NCBI GenBank assembly: GCA_003550305.1
Contig: QKYT01000219.1
Location: forward strand, 107,471-123,829
Direction: 5' to 3'
DNA: 16,359 nt
Source of the DNA: Glomus cerebriforme
Lineage: Eukaryota; Glomeromycota; Glomeromycetes; Glomerales; Glomeraceae
Shown: one piece after another, positions 9,598 to 16,359 of the stretch
Numbering within the stretch: the stretch's first letter is position 1
How the letters are laid out: the number at the start of each line of letters is the position of its first letter
Translations under genes and position numbers: made by a program
Notes under the pieces: generated by a model
The model's input: only the letters and a program-made list of their open reading frames with translations
What the model was told of the DNA's origin: nothing
The model's database searches: none

Positions 9598-9979
9598 ATG
9601 CCATTTGCAAATACTATTGAAATATAAATGCGAAAACCAAAATAAAAGACAATTATTTAGAGAATAATGATGAATATGAAAATATTCTGGAGAAATTCAT
9701 TCCTCCAAAATATGTTAAATCCAGAGCCAATCAAGCTCAAATCAGCCAAGAATCTAAACACATGTCAAAGACATAAAAGGATACCAAATGGGTTCATAAT
9801 TTTTCATCAAAAATTAAATGAAAAAAATATAATGTTAATGAGTGATCAAGCTTCGGCAAGCATTAACAGAAGAAGGAAAAACTTCATACAAAAATGAGTA
9901 TGAAATCAATAACAATGAACTTTGGCAGACGGCTGCTACTTTGCAACAAGTATATATGAACGTAATTAAGTTTATTTAA
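9598..9979 (+). pseudogene. HMG-box protein pseudogene (MATA-HMG-like)
   Basis: Three frames in succession give one small HMG-box protein. From the ATG at 9598 (MPFANTIEI), then, after a shift, NYLENNDEYENILEKFIPPK and YVKSRANQAQISQESKHM; after a second shift near 9770, KRIPNGFIIFHQKLNEKN and MSDQASASINRRRKNFIQK; after a third near 9893, YKNEYEINNNELWQTAATL to a TAA at 9977-9979. The IPNGFIIF word fits the start of the HMG box (compare PPNAFILF in MATA-HMG proteins), and the YKNEYEINNNE stretch fits its third helix. Such proteins bind DNA in the nucleus, and the family is greatly expanded in Rhizophagus. At least three indels make this copy dead. It stands alone, without a homeodomain or other mating-type gene nearby. 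Confidence 0.7.
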
Positions 9980-10552
9980 TCCTTCACTTCGTGTCATGCA
10001 TCTTTACTTTTCTTTTCCGAGTGGTGGTTATTTTGTAATCATTAAAATACATATAGATTTATTTGTAAGAGTTTTTTATTTTTTTTAAAATTTTAATAAA
10101 CAATTTGTAATTAAGAATTTTTTTTATTTTTCTTAATAAATTCATTAAAAAAATTTTTATATAGAAATCATCTTTAAAAATAAACTAAAATCATCGTCTG
10201 AAATCTAACTATATCCAACTAAGCTGGTAAATTTTAGGACATAGAACTAATTGGAATAATGAGCAATTATAATTTCTAGTGATTTATGTTACGTCAATTT
10301 TTTTTTTTTTTTGTGATTTACTTATTAATAAGAAGTAAATAAATAACTCTTTTATTAAATATATATTTTAAATAAAAAATACAAATGTTTTTAATTTTAA
10401 TCTCATATAGTATGATAACTATTGTTTAATTTTGAAAAAAAATATAGAATCTTCATAAAAAAAAAAAATTTAAAATTACTATTACAATCTACTTTTACTC
10501 ATTATAATATTTGTCAAATCTCTGCTAAAATAAATAGCATTATTATGAATAT
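9980..10552. other. AT-rich spacer, no gene seen
   Basis: Long T and A runs and simple AT words. The plus-strand frame at 10422-10625 has noise-like composition and overlaps the kinase 3' end antisense, so it is not called. Confidence 0.6.
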
Positions 10553-11013
10553 TTACTTGTCGAATATTATTTGTATTGTAGATTGTAAATTTAAAAAATT
10601 AATATCTTCTGCTTTGTCGAATTGATTAGATAAATCTGAAGGTTCAGGGTCATCACAAACGGCTGTAACCCATCTTGCGAATGCTTCATTTAATTCGCAT
10701 GCTGTTGGTCTAGTGAATGGATTTCTGTTTAAACATTTCTTCATTAGTTTGAGATAAACTCATGGAGTATATTTACTATACTTAGGTCTTAGTCCCTTAC
10801 ATATATTATATATCAATGTTTTATCATGGGCTCTGTCCCTGTGAGGAAGGTCGAGGTAGATAGCATGCACATTAATATTCCAAAACTGTATATATCGGAC
10901 GCTTTAGTTGCTTCATACCCGCTAAGAATTTCTGGAGCAATGAATGGAACTACCCCAAAAATTTTATTTTCATATGGTTTGAAAGAAGGACCGATCAATC
11001 CTGAGTCAGTGAT

Positions 11014-11178
11014 ATGGCCGTTCTTAGTTGGTGGAGTGATTTGTCTGGTTAATTCCGTTAACGAACGAGACCTTAACCTGCTAAATAGCTAGGCCTAACA
11101 TTGTTAGGTCGCCAGCTTCTTAGAGGGACTATCNGTGTTTAACCGATGGAAGTTTGAGGCAATAACAGGTCTGTGATG
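11014..11178 (+). rRNA. 18S rRNA gene fragment, 165 bp, inserted in kinase pseudogene
   Basis: The plus strand matches the universally conserved 3' major-domain part of eukaryotic 18S rRNA: it begins ATGGCCGTTCTTAGTTGG, contains AACGAACGAGACCTTAACC and TTCTTAGAGGGACTATC, and ends GGCAATAACAGGTCTGTGATG. Homology stops sharply at both ends, inside kinase sequence. It is antisense to the kinase reading. Apart from an N at 11134 it looks undamaged, unlike everything around it. It is too short to function as rRNA. Recognition rests on memory of conserved 18S sequence and is strong. Confidence 0.93.
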
Positions 11179-11452
11179 TATTTTCGTTTTCTTCCAATAA
11201 TATATTCCCACCATGAATATTTCCGTGTACTAATCCAAGATTGTGGATTTTTTGCAGGCCTGATGAAATCAACCATAAAATATCAATCATATCTCTCCAA
11301 CAGATGTAACCTGCCCACGAATCAAGATATGAATATAAATTCCCATTTTCATAAAATTTCATAATAATCATAATACATGACGTTCCATCATGTGTAATAC
11401 CATAGTAATCTGCAAGTGAACTGCTTTGTAAACATTTAAAATATTTGAATAA

Positions 11453-11549
11453 CTTTGTTTTAATGATAAAAAAAATGATATATTATCGTTATTTAAATGT
11501 AAGATTATGACAAAATTTTAAAATTCATAATGATTCATTATATACCTAC
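11453..11549 (-). other. Intron in the kinase pseudogene (97 nt)
   Basis: The kinase reading ends at QQFINR just before GTAGGTATAT and resumes in the same phase after ACAAAG with LFKYFKCLQSSSLADYYGITHD. The segment is AT-rich, GT...AG, phase 0. The alternative donor GTATAT four bases inside would put the next exon out of frame. Confidence 0.65.
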
Positions 11550-11899
11550 TCTGTTAATAAACTGTTGACTGAGATTTTGGGAATCGTCTAATCTTTTAAG
11601 ATCAACTTTAGTTGGACCAATACTTATCCATTCTCTGGTAGCTTCATCATAATTCCATCTAGAACCTTCCATCCACACTGCAGAGTATATGGTTGAATTC
11701 AATCCACTCAAGATAGTCCGCACCATCTTTAGCATTTTTTTGCGTATGCTTTATGAAATTATCGATTCTTTCATCTCCACTGGTCCATCTATTATCATTT
11801 AGCAAACGTTCAACGTCGCAATTTATACACCATCCAATGGTCATTCATTTTTCATTACAATCAGGGCAGGTTCCATATATATCAATTATTAAGTCTGAT

Positions 11900-12725
11900 A
11901 TTAAAAAAAAAAAGTGTGATGTGTAAAAGATATAAGATAATAAAGGAATTTTTTTTTTTATGGAAAAATCAATTGTAAATATTTGATAGCTTTAAAGACG
12001 TTAAAAAAATGAGCGATTAAATAATATTTTTTTTGATGTTTATTGACTAGGAAATGCATATTCCGAAATGGTAAAAACTTCCAATTTTTCCATTTTTTAT
12101 AAATCTAATAACCGTCAACTGACCTCAGATTTTGTGGAATATATTTTTTTCATCCGTATAAAAGTGTTTTTTACCAAATAAAATGTTTAAAAGAGTGTAT
12201 GTATCATTCTTATGAAAACGTAAAAGAAACTATCAAAACATAATTGGTTATAAAAAAATTTTTTTAACGAACTTCGTTCTTAAATAATTTTTGTTGAAAG
12301 AAAATTAAAATGACAAATAATAATTTATACATTCTATTTTTAGGGGATAGTAGATATTGATTCATTTCACATATTTTAATATATTAAAGTCGTTATCAGC
12401 ATTGTATCTGTCACTACTTTATTTTATATATGATAACGTAATAAAAAAAAATCAGCCAAACATTTAAAATGCTTTTGTTCAAATAGAATTACCAATTATG
12501 TTTTAGTTTATAATATTTATTTGATACATGGGAATTTTTTTACAGTTTTTTAAATATTTGGTTCTCAAATTAGGAAAGTCCCAGGCAAAATAATAAATTA
12601 TAATCAAATATATCAGACAAAGAAAAAATAATTTTTTATATAATGGTGTTCTATATATTATGTCACATCCTGTAGATCCCTTGTGAAAATAATGACGATC
12701 AACTAAAATTTTTAAAAAAAGAAAA
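11900..12725. other. AT-rich spacer, no gene called
   Basis: Long T/A runs. A minus-strand frame at 12503-12739 contains DRHYFHKGSTGCDIIYRTP, more gene-like than the rest, but it is followed by Ile/Leu/Tyr noise, so it is not called. A small perfect hairpin AACGAA-C-TTCGTT lies near 12270. Confidence 0.5.
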
Positions 12726-12841
12726 TTGCTAAATATCACTGCAGGTGATTGTCACCGCACCAGCATCAGGGTATGAAACTTTGCCCAAAATTCCATTCTA
12801 ATGCTGGTGCAATGATCATCAACTGCGGTGACATTTAGCAA
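12726..12841. repeat. Stem-loop element with 41-bp arms
   Basis: The arm 12726-12766 (starts TTGCTAAATATCAC, ends GCACCAGCAT) is the reverse complement of 12801-12841 with seven mismatches in 41, around a 34-nt loop. A-rich runs flank both sides. The size and structure fit a tiny palindromic MITE or a hairpin RNA precursor. No coding sequence or transposase is inside. Confidence 0.85.
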
Positions 12842-13356
12842 AAAAAAAAAAAAGGAACATTCCGTATTTTCACAATACAACTTACAAATTTTTTCTTTAA
12901 AAATAATATAAAAAAATCTTGTATTTTCAAGAAACAGAAAAAAATTTTATCTAAATTTATTCGTATTGAAAATTTTCTTTTTAAAAGATACTTCATTAGG
13001 TTAATCTTTAAAAAAAAATGCATTATTTTATAATAAAAGATATGGATGACATATTCTGAAACGCCAACATGCATTGGCTGAGTCATGTAACATTTCTAAA
13101 TTTATTTTTATTATATATTTAGGGATTGATATGATTAACTAATATCGTTAGCATAAAAATTTAAAAATTCTCATGACCCTTTTTTTATTTTTTTTTTTAT
13201 AGAAATCCTGTATAGAAAATTTATGAAATCATAAGATAAATTTCTTGGCATTTTTCTCATGTAACATTGATAACAAGTATTTTGCATTTTAATTAAAAAT
13301 ACATATGATTATAATATTATTATCAACACAAAAATGGTCTTTTTGATAACTTTTTT
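12842..13356. other. AT-rich spacer, no gene seen
   Basis: The minus-strand frame at 12835-13086 is rich in Phe, Lys and Ile and begins inside the stem-loop's A-run, so it is treated as noise. No RNA gene or longer repeat is visible. Confidence 0.55.
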
Positions 13357-13639
13357 TTAACCATTTTGTATATTTTTATTATCTGAATGATAGAGAACAA
13401 TACTAATTTGTTGATCATATTGTTCTTCGTGCATTAATTGACGTAATTTTTGAAACAAATATACCGCCTCTCTTTACCAATTTCCATTTCAAAACTTATT
13501 AAGAAGGTGTTTGGGGTGATACATCCTTATAATCTGGTAATATTTGGGAAATTTCAATGATGTCGTCACCAATAGCCCGCATTTTTGGCAATATTTGGTA
13601 TATCTGACGATCATTTAGATTATCAACATCTGGAGTCGA
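13357..13639 (-). pseudogene. Small decayed coding remnant, unknown family
   Basis: Minus-strand translation from 13639 gives STPDVDNLNDRQIYQILPKM, then RAIGDDIIEISQILPDYKDV and SPQTPS before a TAA. After it, SFEMEIGKE continues, and following a one-step frameshift VYLFQKLRQLMHEEQYDQQ and ISIVLYHSDNKNIQNG run to a TAA at 13357-13359. The composition (Asp, Glu, Gln, Met, Pro) is protein-like and contrasts sharply with the flanks. I do not recognise the family. It ends directly against the tandem array on its upstream side. Confidence 0.5.
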
Positions 13640-13640
13640 G

Positions 13641-14245
13641 AAAAAAATATTTTGATTTTTTTAATTTTTAAAAATATCAAAATTTTATTTATTCATTTTT
13701 TAATGGATTTATACGGATTTAACATAAAATAAACATTCGTTCATATTTGCAGAAGTGGTTGGCACGTGCGATGACGTCACTATGATGAAGTAATGGAAAA
13801 GATTATTAAACTTTTAAAAATACTAAAGATATCATTTATTCATCTTTTAATGGGTTTTCACGGATTTTAACTTTAATAAAATAAACGTTCGTTCGTGTTT
13901 GCAGGAGAATTTTAACCATGGATCACGTGCGGTGACGTATCGTATGGATCACGTGTAGCAGAGTAAAGAAAATATTATAAACTTTTAAATATCATTCACT
14001 ATTTTTTAGTGGATTTTTTAAAACTCTAGTTTAATAAAATAAACGTTCGTTCATGTTTGTAGGAGAATTCAAAAGTGGATGGTACGTGTGGTGACGTAAT
14101 CGTACGGATCACGTCTTATACCGTAAAAAAATAATATTTTGGTTTTTAAAAAATATCAAAATTTGTTTTACTCATTTTTTATGAATTATTAAACACTTTA
14201 GTTTAAAATCAACGTTCGCTCAAAAAAGCACGGGCACGTGATATT
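13641..14245. repeat. Tandem array, four units of 150-170 bp with CACGTG/TGACGT cores
   Basis: A unit made of an AT-rich part followed by AAACGTTCGTTC(A/G)TGTTTG and a GC-richer core recurs, with the anchor at 13731, 13883, 14041 and about 14210. The cores carry CACGTG at 13763, 13924, 13950, 14235 and 14267 (the last just past the fourth unit), variants TACGTG (14083) and CACGTC (14110), and TGACGTCA (13772), TGACGTAT (13933) and TGACGTAA (14092). CACGTG is the E-box read by bHLH proteins, and TGACGTCA is the CRE read by bZIP/ATF proteins; their use here is unproven. Confidence 0.85.
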
Positions 14246-14425
14246 TACTAATTAAATATGCACGAGCACGTGAAAGCATGTGGCGCACTGTGATGAATAG
14301 GGTGTGACAAATAATTTTCACCACGCGAAAAAATTCTGTCCCTCAGATAAATAGTAATTTTGAATCACCGACCGGTGTCACGACGGTGACAATTATTTTA
14401 TCCGTGCTTTTTTATTGGGAAAGTA

Positions 14426-14484
14426 GAATTTTAACAATGGATCACGTGTGGTGACGTAACGTATGGATCACGTGTAGCAGAGTA
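14426..14484. repeat. Fifth, detached copy of the array core (59 bp)
   Basis: This segment matches 13907-13965 at 56 of 59 positions, including CACGTG at 14443 and 14469 and TGACGTAA at 14452. It lies about 180 bp beyond the array, past a GC-richer stretch holding nested palindromes (TCACCG...CGGTGA at 14375-14399). Its high identity to unit 2 suggests recent duplication or a shared terminal sequence. Confidence 0.85.
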
Positions 14485-14657
14485 GACTATTAGACTAAAA
14501 TGATAAGACGTAATCCTCATTTCTATTTTTCTTTATAATTAGGAATTTTCTTTTTATTATTATAATAATGCCAATCACTTTTATTTACAATGTATTAAAA
14601 CTTATTATCTGATAAAATCGCTCTATTTTTGATTATAAATTACAAAAAAAAAGTTTC

Positions 14658-14699
14658 GATTTCGGCCGGATCAACTAACGGCGATCGACCAGACAATTT
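14658..14699. repeat. 42-bp GC-rich direct repeat, copy 1
   Basis: It begins GATTTCGGCCGGAT and ends CCAGACAATTT, with ACGGCGATCG in the middle. It matches copy 2 at 14916-14957 in 37 of 42 positions, same orientation, start to start 258 bp. CGGCCG is a palindrome. This may be the ends of an AT-rich element. Confidence 0.7.
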
Positions 14700-14915
14700 C
14701 TAATAATCTATTATTGTCAAATACAAAAAATTACATTATAGTCCTTTCAAATAAATATTATGAAGAATATAGTAGGAGTATTGTGAAAATAGTATTGTGA
14801 AAATTGCATTGAATTAGCTGTACAATTATTATGAACTTAATTTATTTATAATAAATTATAATAAATAATAATAAATAAATAACTATTTATAAATAAAAAA
14901 TCACTATTTTTGATC

Positions 14916-14957
14916 GATTTCGGCCGGATAATCTAATGGTGATCGACCGGACAATTT
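14916..14957. repeat. 42-bp GC-rich direct repeat, copy 2
   Basis: It begins GATTTCGGCCGGAT and ends CCGGACAATTT, in the same orientation as copy 1 at 14658-14699. Most differences are transitions. Between the copies the DNA is almost purely AT. Confidence 0.7.
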
Positions 14958-15529
14958 AACTGACTACATTAACTAATGTCACCCGGATTTTTAATTAATT
15001 TATTATTAATTTTATTTATATTGTATACATAGAGTTTTATTTTTTTTTTAATTAATCATATATTAAATTAGTTTTAGTTTATTTTTTTTAATTAGATTAG
15101 ATACAGTATATAAGTGGGATGGAAAAATCATTGTTTAAAGGGAAGAAAAATCCGCAAAGATTTTTATTAAAAAGCTTAATTGATTTAAAGTTTATTTTTT
15201 GTTTGAAAAATTGGGCTAAAATATACACTTTATTTATTTGATTTGATTTATTGTTCAATATTTAATTTTATTTTAAATTTCGTCCTAATACATATTTAAG
15301 AATTAAGATTCATAGTCTGTTCTATTTTAGAATTTCCGCAGTATTTCTTATTAATTTTAGTGTTTTTTTTTTATTTTTTTTTTAATTAATTATAATAATA
15401 TATATTTTTTTACTTTTTAAAGTATAAATAAATTTGCAAATAACCAAAATCATATTTCTATTTATATTATTAAATTATAGTAATAAAATAATAAAAATAA
15501 ACTATAAATTACTTAATACTGCCTAAAAA

Positions 15530-15548
15530 GGGCCGGCTCTGCCGGCCC
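15530..15548. repeat. Perfect GC hairpin
   Basis: GGGCCGGC, loop TCT, GCCGGCCC: an 8-bp all-G/C stem in otherwise AT-rich DNA. It is too regular to be chance in this context. It may be a dispersed repeat core, or a terminator-like or cruciform site; its function is unknown. Confidence 0.8.
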
Positions 15549-15783
15549 ATATACTATGAATCTAGTTCTATTTTACGAATTGGTATTTAAGTTAATATTA
15601 AATAAAGAAGCTATTATAAAATTTAATTTAAATTTAATGCGCAAATTACATGTTAAAATTGGCTGCATTTACAAATTAAATTATAATACAATTTACAAAT
15701 TTACATAGGGAATTGTCATTAATAAATTAATAAAGAATATCATGAATTATTATTATAAAATTAAAATATTAGAACCATTTTCG

Positions 15784-15886
15784 GTCGGTTCGGTTTCGAA
15801 CTCCGCTCCGAACCTGGTTCTAGAACCGGTTCCATCGGTTCGGTTCTGCGAACCGAAACCGAACCGACAGAGTCGTCCCACCCCTA
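15784..15886 (-). mobile_element. hAT-like element end with nested palindromes
   Basis: Read on the minus strand, the segment starts TAGGGGTGGGACGACTC, which resembles terminal repeats of hAT transposons and their MITEs (CAGGGGTGGG type). It continues with GGTTCGG-type repeats. On the plus strand GTCGGTTCGGTTTCG (15784-15798) pairs perfectly with CGAAACCGAACCGAC (15854-15868), and GGTTCTAGAACC (15816-15827) is a palindrome between them. No matching opposite end was found in the window, so this is a solo or truncated end. No transposase is visible. Confidence 0.55.
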
Positions 15887-16359
15887 GTTACCGGTCGTAA
15901 CATGCGTTAGTGACAGCGCATGTTACCGGTCATAACATGCATTAGTGACAGCGCATGTTACGCCCGGTAATTTGGGATGGTACTAATGCAGATTACGCAT
16001 AGTAACATGCGCTCAAACTTTTGAATATAAGTTTTTAATAGTTGTTTGTTTGCAGAAAAATGTTACGCCTGGTAACTTGCGCTGTCACTAACGCATGTTA
16101 CATCTGGTAACTTGCACCAGTACAAACGCATGTTATGCATAGTAACATGCGCTTAAACTAGCGCATGTTACACCCAGTAACATGCGCTCAAACTTTTGAA
16201 TACAAGTTTTTAATAGTTATTTGTTGGAATCGAACCAACAAACAACAAAAATTTGCAGAAATACTAACGCATGTTACGTCTGGTAATTTGCGCTGACACA
16301 AACGCATATTACGCCTGGTAACTTGCACCAGCACAAACGCGTATTACACCCGGTAGCAT
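15887..16359. repeat. 35-bp palindromic satellite array, continues past window
   Basis: Units of 35 bp start at 15887 and 15922 (differing at 2 positions) and recur through the segment, for example three in a row from TTACGCCTGG near 16069 to 16173, and again after 16260. Units share TTACGCCTGGTAACTTGCGC and end in CTAACGCATG. Each carries inverted words, GTTAC/GTAAC and GCATGTTA/TAACATGC, so every unit can fold on itself. Two non-unit segments (AAACTTTTGAATA...TTTTTAATAGTT) interrupt it, 175 bp apart. There are no unique spacers. The CG content is well above the surroundings. Confidence 0.9.
16216..16246 (-). repeat. Hairpin matching a tRNA T-arm / B box, inserted in the satellite
   Basis: On the minus strand GGTTCGATTCC (16226-16236) equals the RNA polymerase III B-box consensus. 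With flanks it forms a 5-bp stem GTTGG/CCAAC and a 7-nt TTCGATT loop, the exact T-arm layout. The stem can extend to 12 bp with one mismatch. The equivalent place in the other satellite copy (near 16045) lacks about 27 bp of this, so it looks inserted. No A box, anticodon arm or acceptor stem was found, so it is not called a tRNA. Confidence 0.6.

Larger units (their letters stand above)
10553..11894 (-). pseudogene. TKL-type protein kinase pseudogene with Cys-rich N-terminus
   Basis: Minus-strand pieces in order: a Cys-rich lead (CPDC, TGA, then GWCINCDVERLL) and WTSGDERIDNFIKHTQ, an arrangement seen in Rhizophagus TKL kinases; EWIEFN joined directly to STIYSAVWMEG, so the glycine-rich loop is deleted (near 11700); VDLKRL keeps the beta-3 Lys; intron 11453-11549; IMKFYENGNLYSYLD; catalytic loop HGNIHGGN with Asn in place of the catalytic Asp (codon 11219-11221); a 165-bp 18S rRNA insert; DSGLIGPS (DFG position); APEIL; SDIYSFG; a frameshift near 10845; TGA at 10760-10762; CLNRNPFTRPTACEL (last lobe motif); stop at 10553. 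Lacking the loop and Asp, it cannot be a normal kinase. HGN may be ancestral in a pseudokinase subfamily rather than decay. The left edge at 11894 follows a TATCAG acceptor-like site, so an upstream exon may have existed. Confidence 0.85.
14485..15529. other. AT-rich spacer with short repeats, no gene seen
   Basis: It contains the 42-bp repeat pair listed separately, a perfect 14-bp tandem duplication (AGTATTGTGAAAAT at 14777-14804) and long AT simple sequence. No open reading frame with protein-like composition is visible on either strand. Confidence 0.6.

Noticed and set aside
11014..11178. Functional rRNA gene or rDNA unit
   Set aside because: Only 165 bp of 18S, with kinase sequence on both sides and no other rDNA parts.
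10826..11364. Plus-strand proteins at 10826-11092 and 11173-11364
   Set aside because: They are antisense shadows of the kinase exons and include translated rRNA.
13060..13085. Hairpin GCCAA/TTGGC
   Set aside because: The stem is only 5 bp and does not extend; expected by chance.
12503..13086. Minus-strand ORFs at 12503-12739 and 12835-13086
   Set aside because: They are mostly composition-driven Ile, Phe, Lys and Tyr runs, and the second begins in an A-run of the stem-loop. Only a short word (HYFHKGSTGCDI) looked protein-like.
16190..16300. Complete tRNA gene on the minus strand
   Set aside because: Only the T-arm/B box is present; there is no A box, anticodon arm or acceptor pairing upstream.
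15887..16359. CRISPR-like array (35-bp repeats)
   Set aside because: Units are head-to-tail without unique spacers, and the window is eukaryotic; this is satellite DNA.

Overview
The window looks like nuclear DNA of an arbuscular mycorrhizal fungus, most likely Rhizophagus irregularis or a close relative. The evidence is very AT-rich sequence, decayed Ty3/Gypsy and LINE retroelements, a Cys-rich TKL-type kinase remnant with a short intron, a MATA-HMG-like HMG-box remnant, and a fungal 18S rRNA fragment. The species call is inference from gene content. No gene in the window reads as intact: every coding trace has at least one frameshift or in-frame stop. This is a repeat-rich accessory region made of dead or dying genes and transposons.

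Layout. 1-240: two diverged tandem copies of an intron/exon-like unit. 394-620: AT-rich low complexity. 660-1074 (-): broken ORF of unknown function. 1096-2325 (-): Ty3/Gypsy pol 3' part (zinc-binding module, integrase core, C-terminal tail), with the catalytic Glu changed to Lys. 2326-3047 (-): candidate 3' LTR and polypurine tract. 3065-4670 (-): a second, different Ty3/Gypsy pol 3' part with all three D,D,E residues kept but several frameshifts. The second element appears to have inserted into the first. 5050-6144 (+): very decayed possible coding sequence. 6269-7171 (-): 5'-truncated LINE 3' end with a zinc knuckle and poly-A tail. 7189-7981 (+): Cys-rich uncharacterised gene with one stop and an A-run frameshift. 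7982-9597: AT-rich, with two small inverted repeats. 9598-9979 (+): HMG-box pseudogene. 10553-11894 (-): TKL kinase pseudogene with a 97-nt intron and a 165-bp piece of 18S rRNA gene lodged between its catalytic loop and DFG-equivalent motif. 12726-12841: stem-loop element with 41-bp arms. 13357-13639 (-): short decayed coding remnant. 13641-14245: four tandem units of about 150-170 bp rich in CACGTG and TGACGT motifs, with a further 59-bp copy of the core at 14426-14484. 14658-14957: two copies of a 42-bp GC-rich repeat. 15530-15548: GC hairpin. 15784-15886: hAT-like terminal sequence with nested palindromes. 15887-16359: 35-bp palindromic satellite that runs off the window and carries an inserted hairpin identical in shape to a tRNA T-arm.

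The genes do not form a pathway or operon. The parts most worth following are the 18S fragment inside the pseudokinase, the CACGTG/TGACGT tandem array, the 41-bp-arm hairpin, and the 35-bp satellite with its T-arm-like insertion next to a hAT-like end.
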